The notes under the pieces: generated by a model | Databases searched by the model: none | Seen by the model: the letters and a program-made list of their open reading frames with translations, nothing else | What the model was told of the DNA's origin: nothing | Part shown: piece after piece, positions 27,017 to 35,943 of the stretch | How the letters are laid out: each line of letters starts with the position of its first letter | Position numbering within the stretch: the stretch's first letter is position 1 | Made by a program: the position numbers and the translations under genes | NCBI GenBank assembly: GCA_965203565.1 | Contig: OZ241896.1 | Span: forward strand, 806,001-870,000 | Direction: 5' to 3' | Origin: JAAXGX01 sp965203565 | Lineage (GTDB): Bacteria; Acidobacteriota; Vicinamibacteria; Vicinamibacterales; UBA8438 | Length of the DNA stretch: 64,000 nt

Positions 27017-28953
27017 TCAGCGTGTCCGCAAGCCGTCAGCGGGCGGCAACGCGCGTTCCTCGCTCCAGAGGAGACCTCCCCCCGGACCGATCTGGCCGGT
27101 CCGGATCCTGGCGACGTCAAGCGCCGGCAGGGAGATCTCCGCGATGCACCGGCCCGCGATATCGAACCTGCGTTGCTGAAACCGGAATCTTCTTTGCCTG
27201 CCGGACCCCGCGTCCTCGCCGCCCGCCAGGAACTCCAGAAAGAACGGCGGTTCGTTCCTGAAGCCTTCCCTGGCGCTGCAAGCTTCGCCGATGGTGTAGA
27301 TCAGCCGGTTCCTGACGCGATGGACCTTCCAGTCCCGGCCGCCTTCCAGAACGGGGTCGCCGAGCGCGGCGTACCGCACGTCGTATGCAGCCCGGTTGTA
27401 CAGAAACATCCGGCTGTTGCCCGGCGTGAGCAGACCCAGGCCATCCGGCGTGCGCTCGCGCGTGAGCAGGAAGTCCGCACGGCGGCGATGCCGTCCCTGG
27501 TGGGGGAGCACCAGGATTCTCCCGGTCAGGCAGTATTCAAGCTCGTCGAGGCGCCGAACCCTCACCACCACCACGAGGCCCTCCGCCGCGATGCTGCGGA
27601 TCGCGGCGCAGTCGGAAACGATCTCCCGGCTGTCGGACGCCTCGCCGCCGGAGTCGGGACGATGCATCTGCTGGCTGGAAAGCACGAAGATCGCCGCCGC
27701 GGCGACGGCGCAGCCGCCGGCCAGCCGTTCGGACAGACGGCGCACCGGCGCCATGACGAGCGTGAAGCAGACGAGCGGAAGACCGACGAGGAACAGACCC
27801 TCGTGTCCGTGGAAGGCTACGTTGTGGCGGACGAGCAGACCCCAGCAGAGGCGAACGTCGCCAGGGTCGCCAGCAGGACCCGATGACGGACGGCCGTCAA
27901 GCCGGCGGCGCACGCGACGAACGCGATCAGCCCCCAGGCCGCCCATGCGTCCGCCCACAGGTACAGGTTTTCGCGGCTCAGGTAGTACGGAACGGACGCC
28001 TGGCCGGCGCGCCTGAACAGCGATTCCAGAAACGGGCGCCACGCCAGCGCTTCCGCATGTCTCTCGTTGAATCTGCGATCCTGTCCAAGCCGATACGTCA
28101 TCGACCGGAACGACGGCAAGTCCGTCAGCGCCGTTTCACGGCCTTCGCCGCTGTTCAGCGCGGCGTATTCGCGGGCGAAGTTGAACGCCAGCACCGACAG
28201 CCCGAACGTCAGCGCGACGACGCCGAGCGCGAGATGGCGGCTGCGCGCCAGCCGCGCAGCCCGGGATCGGCCGCTCCCGCTCCCGCGGCGCCACTCGCCC
28301 GCCAGACCGAAGACGATGAACGGCGGCAGCAGGCCGTAGACGTGCCAGCCCACCAGCAGCGCCCCGCACGTCTTCGCCAGCAGTTGCCGGAAACGGCCCT
28401 CCTGCGCGAACACCACCATCCCGTGGAACGTCAGCAGCACCGCGAACAGATCGAGCGACCCCTCGGTGGCCACCATGTCGCCGTAGAACAGCGGATGGAA
28501 CGAAGCAAAGCTCAGGAGGGTCGCCGTCAGGGCGACGCTGGAACTCGACGTCAGCCGGCGGAGGGCCAGGAAGGCCGTCACGGCCGCGGCGGCCAGCAGC
28601 GCCAGCATCAGCATCCGGGCGGCGCGGATCTGCGCCGACAGGTCGCCGGGAAACGGCAGGAGGGCGGCCTTGATCAGCAGATGGCCGCCGAGGGGGAAGC
28701 GGTTGTAGACCTCGTAGACGCGGTCGCCGTCTTCGTTCAGGTGCTGCCGGTAGAACCCGAGGAAGCCGTGCTCGGGCGACAGGTTCGCGGCGACCGCCAG
28801 GTGATTCGCCGTGACCGCGTTGTGCTCCCCCGGCCGGTAGAAGAATCCGCGGTCGTGGCCGGACACGAACATCGTCGCCAACGCCAGCAGCAACAGGAGG
28901 AGCGCAAGTCCTCCGGCGCGGACGAATCGATTCTGGACAAGGCTCTCAATCAT
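27017..28953 (-). pseudogene. Multispanning GT-C-like membrane protein with one frameshift
   Basis: Two minus-strand frames join into one protein of about 645 residues. The first (from ATG 28953) covers eight or more membrane helices with lumenal-type loops (HDRGFFYRPGEHNAV, YNRFPLGGHLLIKAALL). It runs out of frame near 27840. The second continues with RHNVAFHGHEGLFLVGLPLVCF and ends at 27017. The break sits in a G4 run (C4 on the plus strand, 27840-27843). One additional G restores a continuous reading (A-G-G-L-L-V-R-H-N) and makes the total length divisible by three. The layout resembles GT-C/PMT-type glycosyltransferases or their acceptor-less relatives, but no catalytic motif is certain. 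It may be a sequencing indel, a true pseudogene or slippage. Its ATG overlaps the DUF72 remnant. Confidence 0.7.
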
Positions 28954-29331
28954 CTGTCCCGGCGGCCAGAGCGTCCGCCATCAGCCGCGCCAGTTCCGGT
29001 CCCTTTCCCTTCTCTTCGTGCGCGTTCCGTCCGGCAGCGTGTCGATGAACCGATCGAGCAGGTCGGGATCCTTCCGCAGCCACGGCGGCAACTGGAACAG
29101 CAGCACCGCCAGCTTGTCGCCGAGCGCCGTCAACCCGGCCGGCGTGGCCTCGGACCACCCCTGCAGGAGCCCGGCCGTCGGCATCCGATGGAAGGTGTAG
29201 TTGATCTCGACGGTCGGAAGCCGCGCCGCATAGTACGGCGGCATCGCCCGGCCGGCGATCTTCTCGGGGTAGAAGCCGCCCTTCCACTCGGCGTAGTTGT
29301 AGCCCGACGTACCGACCCGGTAGCGCGGCAT
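28946..29331 (-). pseudogene. DUF72 (YecE-like) pseudogene with two internal deletions
   Basis: The N-terminus is a perfect DUF72 start: YRVGTSGYNYAEWKGGFYPEK, then VEINYTFHRMPTAGLLQGW, from the ATG at 29331. After SEATPAGL it jumps directly to TALGDKLAVLLFQLPPWLRKD, missing about 30 residues that normally carry the KAPRRITH-type motif. After FIDTLPDG the frame is lost. The other frame gives HEEKGKGPELARLMADAL, the usual C-terminus of the family (FKHEDEGKGP), ending at 28946. About 90 central residues, including the usual FEFRHxSW block, are absent. A full gene would be about 240 codons; this has about 128. The end overlaps the ATG of the next gene by 8 nt, a relic of operon coupling. Confidence 0.8.
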
Positions 29332-29428
29332 GGACGGAGTGTAACGCGACAGTGAACCGCCCGAAAGGATCGTCAGGGCGCCGGGACGCTCGGCGTCGTC
29401 GAACGGCAATGGGGCGGCGCGTGGGCCG

Positions 29429-29731
29429 TCAGTCCAGGTCGAAATCGCGGGTGGGGCGCTCGATCGGCTCGCGCCGCGCCTGTTTCAGCGCTTCATCGAA
29501 CCGTTTCGACAGGGCGGCGCCGCGGCCTTTCTCGTCGGCCACGGACTGCCGGAAGATCGCCTCGCGGCGGGCCGCTTCCTCCACGAGGATCCGGTTCGCC
29601 CGGCCGAGCTCCGGCTTGTCCTCCCGCTCGGGCTCCCGGTGCGAGACGACGCGCCTGAGGTTCGTGTCGACGACCAGGGTCGCGCCGCAACAGGGACACG
29701 CCGTCTCGATTTCCGACGAGAGCGTGGCCAT
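29429..29731 (-). CDS. Small zinc-ribbon-like protein
   Basis: 100 residues from the ATG at 29731 with GGGGAG upstream; the open frame extends further but with no better start. CPCCGATLVVDT (11-22) is a single CxxC knuckle near the N-terminus. The rest is a charged helix (RILVEEAARREAIFRQSVADEKGRGAALSKRFDEALKQAR) ending in acidic DFDLD. One CxxC is not enough for a zinc site alone, so a dimer or a degenerate ribbon is likely. Similar small proteins occur in acidobacteria without assigned function. It lies 26 nt downstream of the 74-residue gene on the same strand, probably in one transcript. Confidence 0.65.
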   Translation of the reverse strand: MATLSSEIETACPCCGATLVVDTNLRRVVSHREPEREDKPELGRANRILVEEAARREAIFRQSVADEKGRGAALSKRFDEALKQARREPIERPTRDFDLD

Positions 29732-29757
29732 GCGTGCTCCCCCCGGCAGCCGGCCGG

Positions 29758-29982
29758 CTACCCTTCTTCCTCGTACTCTCCCTCGGCCTGAGGTCCGATG
29801 CGCGTGGATGGCCTGAGCGCTTCGCGATAGTCGTACACCGGCGCCCCCTCCACGTGCAGCGCAAGATGGCAACCCGGCGCCTTCCGGTCGACCACGATCG
29901 TGACCGGGCTCCCCTCGACGCCGTCCCGGAATCGGAGGCGGCAGCCGCACGAGAGCCGTGCGTGCGCGAAGCCCTTCAGCAT
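29758..29982 (-). CDS. Small conserved protein, unknown function
   Basis: 74 residues: MLKGFAHARLSCGCRLRF, then EGSPVTIVVDRKAPGCHLALHVEGAPVYDYREALRP and an acidic tail EGEYEEEG. Cysteines lie in SCGCR and APGCH. The compact beta-rich pattern looks like a short stand-alone domain; no family name is recognised. The ATG at 29982 is preceded at 6 nt by TATGAT (29994-29989 on the minus strand) and has no Shine-Dalgarno, again pointing to a leaderless message. The zinc-ribbon-like gene follows on the same strand. Confidence 0.6.
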   Translation of the reverse strand: MLKGFAHARLSCGCRLRFRDGVEGSPVTIVVDRKAPGCHLALHVEGAPVYDYREALRPSTRIGPQAEGEYEEEG

Positions 29983-30025
29983 GGACGCATCATACTACAC
30001 GGCGGCCCGGCGCGTCCCGGACGCG

Positions 30026-30580
30026 CTACAGCAGCGCCCGGAGAGCGTGCTCGAACTCGTCCTTGCTGGCTATCCCCATGTGGGTCTTGCAGAGCGTCCC
30101 CCGGCGATCGATCCAGAAGCTCACCGGCAGTCCCCAGATCGGACCGTAGGCCTCCTGGAAGTCGTCGCGGCCGAGTCCGACGAGCATCGGGTAGTTCACG
30201 GCGAACTCCTCGGCGAACGGCCGGATCCGCTCCGGCGTGTCGTCGACCGACAGGCCGAGCACCTGGAATCCCCGATCGCCGTACTCCTCCTGCAGCTCGA
30301 CGAACGCGGGGATCTCGATCTTGCACGGCCCGCACCAGGTGGCCCAGAAGTTGAGCAGGATCACCTTTCCCCTGAACGACGCCAGGTCGACCTCGTCGCC
30401 GTTCATGTCGGCGAGCTTGAAGTCGAGGGGCGCCGGCCGGGCGTCGTCGTCGCACGCCGCCTCCGCTTCGGCGCTTTCGCCGGGCGCCGCCGGCTCGACG
30501 GTCAGCGTCCGGGTGGGCGGGAGGGTGAAGATCGCCAGCGCGAGCGCCGCCGCCGCCGCAACGGTCCATCGTATCGACAT
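30026..30580 (-). CDS. TlpA-type thioredoxin-like protein
   Basis: 184 residues with an N-terminal membrane or signal segment (SIRWTVAAAAALALAIFTL) and a thioredoxin fold from about 50. The redox motif is WCGPC at 82-86 inside VILLNFWATWCGPC, preceded by LADMNGDEVDLASFRGK and followed by VLGLSVDDTPERIRPFAEE and the cis-Pro region WGLPVSFWIDRRG. TlpA/ResA-type proteins act outside the cytoplasmic membrane, reducing apocytochrome c or other thiols. No cytochrome c maturation genes are nearby, so its partner is unknown. TAGGCT ends 7 nt before the ATG, a likely leaderless promoter. A decayed repeat copy lies upstream in the divergent spacer. Confidence 0.85.
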   Translation of the reverse strand: MSIRWTVAAAAALALAIFTLPPTRTLTVEPAAPGESAEAEAACDDDARPAPLDFKLADMNGDEVDLASFRGKVILLNFWATWCGPCKIEIPAFVELQEEYGDRGFQVLGLSVDDTPERIRPFAEEFAVNYPMLVGLGRDDFQEAYGPIWGLPVSFWIDRRGTLCKTHMGIASKDEFEHALRALL

Positions 30581-30617
30581 GCCGATCAGCCTACCGCGGC
30601 GCGGTCCGCAATCTCAA

Positions 30618-30693
30618 CAGCCCGCGCAGAAATCCCCGCCGCCATTCGAGCGGCGCCGCCTCCCGCCTGACGGCGTCGCCCGCCGGTTTGCGG
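30618..30693 (+). repeat. Partial, diverged copy of the 158-bp element (copy C)
   Basis: CAGCCCGCGC at 30618 matches the terminal repeat of the 158-bp element with two changes. The next about 70 bp follow copy B (shared blocks include ATTCGAGCGGCG and TCCCGCCTGACGGCGT). Similarity stops near 30693, halfway through the element, exactly where the TAAGAT -10 box of the downstream gene begins. It is an old half-copy in the divergent promoter spacer. Confidence 0.65.
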
Positions 30694-30699
30694 TAAGAT
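30694..30699 (+). promoter_or_regulatory. -10 box TAAGAT (GGTAAGAT motif)
   Basis: GGTAAGAT ends 10 nt before the ATG at 30710. The identical octamer precedes the starts at 11402 and 36911 by 10-11 nt. No -35 or Shine-Dalgarno is visible. The predicted 5' leader is only a few nucleotides. Confidence 0.5.
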
Positions 30700-30709
30700 G
30701 AATCGTCCC

Positions 30710-33700
30710 ATGCCGCGCAGTCGTCTCCGGTCCGGAAACGGGGCGTTAACGTCCGGCGCGCTCGCGCTCGCGCTCGCGTGCGGGGCCGGCGCTCCGGTGG
30801 ACGCGCAGACGTCGTTCATTCCCTACTGGGGCAAGAACCGGGTCAAGTACGACAAGTTCGACTGGCATATCTACACGACCGACCATTTCGAGATCTACTA
30901 CTACCCCGAGCTGGAGGAGCATCTCGAACGGATCGCGGGGTACGCGGAGAGCGCGTACCAGGAGATCAGCGCGAAGCTGCGGCACGACCTCGCCTTCGCC
31001 GTGCCGCTGATCTGCTTCAAGACCCACAGCGAGTTCGAGCAGCAGAACATCTTCCCCACGGACGTGCCGGAGGGTGTCGGCGCGTTCGCCGAACCGCAGC
31101 GGAACCGGATCGTGCTGCCGATCGACGAGGGGCCGGACGGACTGTACCGCCTGATCACCCACGAGCTCACGCACATCTTCGAGTTCGACATCATCCCGCG
31201 CGGCCTCATCCGCCGCGACGTGCCGCTGTGGGTCGACGAAGGGCTGGCCGACTACCTGGCCGGCGTGTGGCGCCCGCTCGACCTGATGCAGGTGCGGGAC
31301 GTCGCGGTGTCGGAGACCGTGCCGTCGATGACCGAGTTCGAGAGCTACGGCGGTTTCGCCAGCGGGCGGGTCGTCTACAACCTGGGGCATGCGGCCTTCG
31401 AGTTCATCGAGGAGCGGTGGGGCGACGACGGGATCCGGCGGTTCCTGTTCGCGCTGCGCCGCACCGCCGTCGGCGGCGGCGGCGGCGACGTCTACGAGGA
31501 GACGTTCGACCTGAGCGCCGAAGAGTTCGACGACGCGTTCGAGAAATACCTGGACGAACGGTTCGAGCCGTTCCGCGAGAAGGAGCGCCCGGCCGACTAC
31601 GGCCGGAACCTGGCGCCCGACCCGCTGCGGTCGCGGTACCCGGCCCTGATCTCCATCGAGGCGTCGCCGTCCGGCGAAGTGATCGCGGCGGTCGCGGCGA
31701 ACCGCAGGGACCGGGAGCTCGACATCGTGCTCGTCTCCTCCCGCACGGGCGAGATCATCCGGAACCTGACCGAAGGGTTCGACCAGGACTTCGGGTTCCG
31801 GTACGTCGTGACGCTCGGGCTGCGGTTCAACACCGTACCGTGGATGTCGTGGGCGCCGGACGGCGACCGTCTGGCCTACTTCGTCCGGCGGAACAAGCAC
31901 AAGGCGCTCGTGATCCAGAACGTGGTGACGCGGGAGATCGAGCAGATCATCGACCTCGACATGGTCGACGAGCCGGAGTCGCCCGACTTCTCGCCGGACG
32001 GCCGCAGCGTGGTCTTCTCGGCGCTCAGGCGGGCCGTGGGCGACGTCTACCGGCTCGACCTGGAGACCCGCGAGGTCACGAACCTGACCGAGGACGACCT
32101 GGCCGACTACGCCCCGGTGTACTCGCCGGACGGCGGCGGCGTCCTGCATCTCAAGCGGGTCAGCGGGAACAACAAGCTGTTCCGGCTCGACCTGGCGACG
32201 GGCGAGCGGACGCAGTTGACGTTCGGGACCCACGACGAAGGGGGCGCGCAGTTCATCGACGACCGCACCATCGTCTTTTCGTCGACGGCGGTCGATCCCG
32301 GCCGGCCGATCGAGCCGGACGTCGCCCGCGACGGGGAGATCTTCAACGTCTGGACGCTCGACGTCGAGAACGGCGAGCTGCGCCAGTACACCGACACCGC
32401 CACCGGGAACGTCAACCCGATCGTGCTCGCCGCCGAAGACGACGGCGAACCGGACCGGATCGCGTTCATCACGTACTACAAGAGCGAGTACGGACTGCAC
32501 ACGATCGAGCGCGACGAGCCGGTCCACACCGCCTCGACCGAGGACTTCGGCGGCCCCGGGCCGGTCATCGACTTCCAGGCGCCGCTGACCCACGCCCTGA
32601 TCGGCGACAACGCGCGGCGGAAGGGGGCGTTCGAGAACTTGTACCTGGAGGGGCGCCCGCCGATCACCGTCGGCATGACCAGCAACGGCGACTTCCTGGG
32701 GGGGACGCAGATCACGTTCACCGACGTGCTCGGCGACCAGCAGTTCAGCATGCTCGCCTACTCCGTCTCGACGTACCGGACGCTGGGGTTCTCGTACGCG
32801 AACCTGGCGGGGCGCCTGCAATTCGCGCTCCAGGGCTACACGCAGGACCAGTTCTTCTACGGCGTCCTGCCCGGGTTCGCATTCGATCCGGGCTTCGGGT
32901 TCCTGAGCCGCGACGACGCCATCGCCGTGCGGTCGGTGCGCGGCGGCTCGGCGTTCGCCATCTACCCGTTCGACCGGTTCCGGCGGCTGGAGCTGTCGGC
33001 CGGGCTGTTCAGCTACAAGGAGACGTTCGACAACGAGTTCCTCCAGGCGCAGTCCCAGGCGTTCCAGTTGCGGAACTTCGGTTCGGTGCTGTTCCGCGAC
33101 GGCGCCTTCATGCCGCTCGGAATCAACTACGTGCAGGAAACCACGGTGTTCCGCGAGTTCGGCCCGATCGCCGGCAATACGTTCCGCGTCTCGTACGAGT
33201 ACGCGCCGCCGCTCGGCGGGCTGCTGTCGCGACAGACCGTGGACGTCGACGCCCGGTACTACCTGCGGATCGCCGAAACCGGCGTGCTGGCGCTCCGCGC
33301 CCGCGGCTTCAGAAGCTGGGGGGACTTCCCGGACTTCTTCTACTTCGGCGGCAACTCCGAGATGCGCGGCTACGACTACCTCGAGTTTCTCGGGCAGCGG
33401 ACGTTCTTCGGCAACGCCGAGCTCCGCTTTCCGCTCGTGAACGCGATGGCCACGCCGATCGGGGTCCTCGGCGGGATCCGCGGCACGTTCTTCTTCAACT
33501 TCGGGATGGCGGGGTTCAACGACCTCCCGTTCGACCCGTGGGACAGCGGCGGCGCGTTCGTGCGGCCGGTCACCGGCTACGTCTCGAACCCCGACACCGG
33601 CCAGGCGAGGGAAGTGTTCGGCGCGCCGGTGGCGATAGACGGGTTCCGGCTCGTGAACGCCCGCGCGTCGTACGGCGTCAGCCTCGCGACGCTGATCATC

Positions 33701-33838
33701 GGCATCCCGATCCACTTCGACTGGTCGTGGCGAACCCTGTTCAACCGGGCATGGGAGGACGTCGTGTTCGCCGCGAGCGGCGGCAGCGAGAAGTTCCGGG
33801 ACGTCCGGACGTCGATCTGGATCGGCTACGACTTCTGA
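30710..33838 (+). CDS. Peptidase_MA / TolB propeller / Omp85 barrel fusion protein
   Basis: 1042 residues from the ATG at 30710; an ATG at 30698 is in frame but lies inside the -10 box. A signal peptide precedes three parts. First, a gluzincin-like metallopeptidase domain with HELTH (151-155) and a downstream Glu in WVDEGLADYLAG (E177). Second, TolB-type propeller repeats (SPDFSPDGRSVVFSAL, APVYSPDGGGVLHL, about 320-620). Third, a C-terminal bacterial surface antigen (Omp85) barrel (about 680-1042) with FYFGGNSEMRGYDY, the family's RGY motif. The last residue is Phe, as in outer-membrane proteins. It is probably an outer-membrane protein exposing a protease to the periplasm. Its function in protein export or quality control is inferred only. 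Confidence 0.85.
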   Translation: MPRSRLRSGNGALTSGALALALACGAGAPVDAQTSFIPYWGKNRVKYDKFDWHIYTTDHFEIYYYPELEEHLERIAGYAESAYQEISAKLRHDLAFAVPLICFKTHSEFEQQNIFPTDVPEGVGAFAEPQRNRIVLPIDEGPDGLYRLITHELTHIFEFDIIPRGLIRRDVPLWVDEGLADYLAGVWRPLDLMQVRDVAVSETVPSMTEFESYGGFASGRVVYNLGHAAFEFIEERWGDDGIRRFLFALRRTAVGGGGGDVYEETFDLSAEEFDDAFEKYLDERFEPFREKERPADYGRNLAPDPLRSRYPALISIEASPSGEVIAAVAANRRDRELDIVLVSSRTGEIIRNLTEGFDQDFGFRYVVTLGLRFNTVPWMSWAPDGDRLAYFVRRNKHKALVIQNVVTREIEQIIDLDMVDEPESPDFSPDGRSVVFSALRRAVGDVYRLDLETREVTNLTEDDLADYAPVYSPDGGGVLHLKRVSGNNKLFRLDLATGERTQLTFGTHDEGGAQFIDDRTIVFSSTAVDPGRPIEPDVARDGEIFNVWTLDVENGELRQYTDTATGNVNPIVLAAEDDGEPDRIAFITYYKSEYGLHTIERDEPVHTASTEDFGGPGPVIDFQAPLTHALIGDNARRKGAFENLYLEGRPPITVGMTSNGDFLGGTQITFTDVLGDQQFSMLAYSVSTYRTLGFSYANLAGRLQFALQGYTQDQFFYGVLPGFAFDPGFGFLSRDDAIAVRSVRGGSAFAIYPFDRFRRLELSAGLFSYKETFDNEFLQAQSQAFQLRNFGSVLFRDGAFMPLGINYVQETTVFREFGPIAGNTFRVSYEYAPPLGGLLSRQTVDVDARYYLRIAETGVLALRARGFRSWGDFPDFFYFGGNSEMRGYDYLEFLGQRTFFGNAELRFPLVNAMATPIGVLGGIRGTFFFNFGMAGFNDLPFDPWDSGGAFVRPVTGYVSNPDTGQAREVFGAPVAIDGFRLVNARASYGVSLATLIIGIPIHFDWSWRTLFNRAWEDVVFAASGGSEKFRDVRTSIWIGYDF

Positions 33839-33856
33839 GCCTTCTGCGCGCCGGAC

Positions 33857-35398
33857 TCAGAGACGGGTCAGCCGCAGCAGCGCGCGCTCGACGTCGAGCG
33901 CCACGCGGTAGTCGCTCAGGAAGGTGTGGCCGACGATGCCGCCGATGTGAAAGCCGAGCAGCGCGCTCGGCCGGTGCAGGTTGAGCACCACCACCGACAG
34001 GTTGTCGTACGTGATCGCGTCGAACGCCAGGCGGACGCCCGGCAGCAGGAACGCGTCCCGGTCCCACCCCGACGTCCCGAACACCCGCAGCGGGATGTGA
34101 CGCGGCGGCTTCATGCCGATGCTGCCGACCGTGCCGATGCTGAGCGAGACCACCTCTCCGCCGGTGTCGACCACGAAGCTCCGCGGAAACGCGCCGTTGA
34201 CCGTCCCCCGCACCACGGCGAGGCGGTGGATCCGCATCGGCAGCTCGACGTCCGCCGGCCCGTCGGGAAGACGCCGCGCCAGCAGCAACCGGCGGGCCCG
34301 GTAGTCGATCACGGCGGACAGGCCGAGCGCCACCGGCGAGATGCTGTCGGGCACGCGCCGGGTCGGAAGACCGGTCAGGGGCGGGTTCTTGATGATGCCG
34401 GGCAGGTTCCGCACCTCCAGCGACCCGATCCGGAGTGAGTCGACCCGCCCCACCTCCAGCCCGCGGACTCCGACCTCGCCCACGCCGGCGCTGATGGTCG
34501 CCGCGATCGCCGCGACCCCCATCCGGTCCGCCGTCCGCTGGGACAGCACCATCTGCTCGGCGCCGGTGTCGACCACCAGGTCGATCGGATCGCCGCCGTT
34601 GACCTGTCCGCGCACCACCACCTTGTCGTGCTCCAGGCGGAACGGGATCGTGTGGACCCCGTCCGGATCGGTCGGGATCTCGAAAGGCGTCCGGTCCCCG
34701 AACGACCGGAGCAGCCGCACCTCGGACCGCACCCACTCGGTGCGCCGATTCCGCCTGACGTCCGGCAGCCGCGCCACGTACTGCTCCAGGGCGTCGGCGG
34801 CCTCCCCGTACCGGCGCAGCCGGCGGTGGATCTGCCCGAGCGTGTGGTACGCCTCGGCGCGGCCTGCGCCGATCGCCGCCTGGACCTCGATCAGCGCGTC
34901 GTCGAGCCGGTTCCGGGCCGCCAGGCTTCGCGCCAGACCGTGGCGCGCCGCGGCGCCGGCCGGATGCTCGGCCAGCACGTCGCGGTACATCCGTTCCGCT
35001 TCGTCGAACAGCCCGGCCGCCCAGAACGCGTCGGCCCGCAGCGACCGGACCTCGGGATCGGGTGATCCCAGCTCGCCCAGGAAGATCGCCTCCTGATGGG
35101 CGCGGTTGAACTCGGCGACCGAGATGAGCGAACGGAGCAGGCCGGCGGACGACCGGACGAGCTGCGCGGGCGTCGCGCCGGTCTTGGCCCGTTCGTACGC
35201 GACGATCGCCTCCCAGTAGCGTTCGTCGTCGAACAGCAGGTCCGCGAGCTCGATCTGGATCGCGCTGCGCGCGGAATCGGGCGTGGAAACGGCGTCGATC
35301 GCAACAGGCAGGACAGCGGTGAGCGCCAGCACGCCCAGACCGCTTCGCATCCCGATCCGCGGCGACCCGCGTCCCGCGCGACGCCCGGTGAACCGCAT
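33857..35398 (-). CDS. TPR protein with two retropepsin-like aspartyl protease domains
   Basis: 513 residues with a signal or anchor segment (about 17-38). TPR-like helices span about 45-215 (YWEAIVAYERAK, DEAERMYRDVLAEHP, YHTLGQIHRRLRRYGEAADALEQY). Two aspartyl protease lobes follow, with DTGAE (Asp277) in IDLVVDTGAEQMVLS and DTGGE (Asp411) in SFVVDTGGEVVSLS. Later GHTFL and LLGFHIGG elements resemble the flap and terminal hydrophobic-Gly motifs. Retropepsins normally dimerise, so two lobes in one chain could form a pseudo-dimer as in pepsin. Likely periplasmic. It is convergent with the Omp85 fusion gene (18 nt apart); a shared pathway is possible but unproven. GAGGT precedes the ATG. Confidence 0.82.
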   Translation of the reverse strand: MRFTGRRAGRGSPRIGMRSGLGVLALTAVLPVAIDAVSTPDSARSAIQIELADLLFDDERYWEAIVAYERAKTGATPAQLVRSSAGLLRSLISVAEFNRAHQEAIFLGELGSPDPEVRSLRADAFWAAGLFDEAERMYRDVLAEHPAGAAARHGLARSLAARNRLDDALIEVQAAIGAGRAEAYHTLGQIHRRLRRYGEAADALEQYVARLPDVRRNRRTEWVRSEVRLLRSFGDRTPFEIPTDPDGVHTIPFRLEHDKVVVRGQVNGGDPIDLVVDTGAEQMVLSQRTADRMGVAAIAATISAGVGEVGVRGLEVGRVDSLRIGSLEVRNLPGIIKNPPLTGLPTRRVPDSISPVALGLSAVIDYRARRLLLARRLPDGPADVELPMRIHRLAVVRGTVNGAFPRSFVVDTGGEVVSLSIGTVGSIGMKPPRHIPLRVFGTSGWDRDAFLLPGVRLAFDAITYDNLSVVVLNLHRPSALLGFHIGGIVGHTFLSDYRVALDVERALLRLTRL

Positions 35399-35471
35399 AG
35401 AGCCCGACCTCAGCGACGATGGCGGCGACCGCTTCGGGCGCGGGCGCGCGACGCGTTGCGTGATGGAGCGG

Positions 35472-35942
35472 CTACCGGTCGTACTGCTGGATCGGCAACC
35501 CGTCGTACATTTCGTCGACGCGCAGGATCTGCGAATGGCGGCTGTAGGTTCCCAGCTCGTAGTCCTCGCTCATGATGAGCGCCTTGACCGGCTTCGTGGG
35601 ACAGACCTCCGAGCACAGCCCGCAGAAACTGCACCGGGACAGATTGAAGTCGAAGTAGTCGAGCACCTTGATCTTGTGGCCCGGCTCGCGGTGCCCGCCG
35701 AGGTCGATCAGGTCGTCCGGGCACGCCTTCGCGCACTGGTCGCAGACGATGCAGGTCTGGGCGCCGGTCTCCGGCTCGACCTGCAGGCGGAGCACGCCGC
35801 GGAACCGGGGGGCGACCGGACGCCGCTCCTTCGGATACTGGAACGTGAAGGCCGGCTTCGGGGTGTACCGGAGCGTGACGAACAGCCCCTTCAGCAGATC
35901 GACCAGGAGAAAACGCCGCAGCAGATCCTTGAACGACCCCAT
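35472..35942 (-). CDS. nuoI: NADH-quinone oxidoreductase subunit I
   Basis: 156 residues with the two [4Fe-4S] motifs of NuoI/TYKY: CIVCDQCAKACP (Cys64, 67, 70, 74) and CSFCGLCSEVCP (Cys104, 107, 110, 114). The N-terminal LLKGLFVTLRYTPKPAFTFQYP segment and the RGVLRLQVEPETG block are normal for the subunit. NuoI carries clusters N6a and N6b in the peripheral arm of complex I. The ATG follows the nuoB stop by one nucleotide (TAG-C-ATG). Only nuoB and nuoI of complex I are present here; the rest must lie elsewhere. Confidence 0.95.
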   Translation of the reverse strand: MGSFKDLLRRFLLVDLLKGLFVTLRYTPKPAFTFQYPKERRPVAPRFRGVLRLQVEPETGAQTCIVCDQCAKACPDDLIDLGGHREPGHKIKVLDYFDFNLSRCSFCGLCSEVCPTKPVKALIMSEDYELGTYSRHSQILRVDEMYDGLPIQQYDR

Positions 35943-35943
35943 G

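Noticed and set aside
34113..35575. Plus-strand frames opposite the aspartyl protease gene
   Set aside because: They have no domain content and are shadows of the DTG-containing minus-strand protein.
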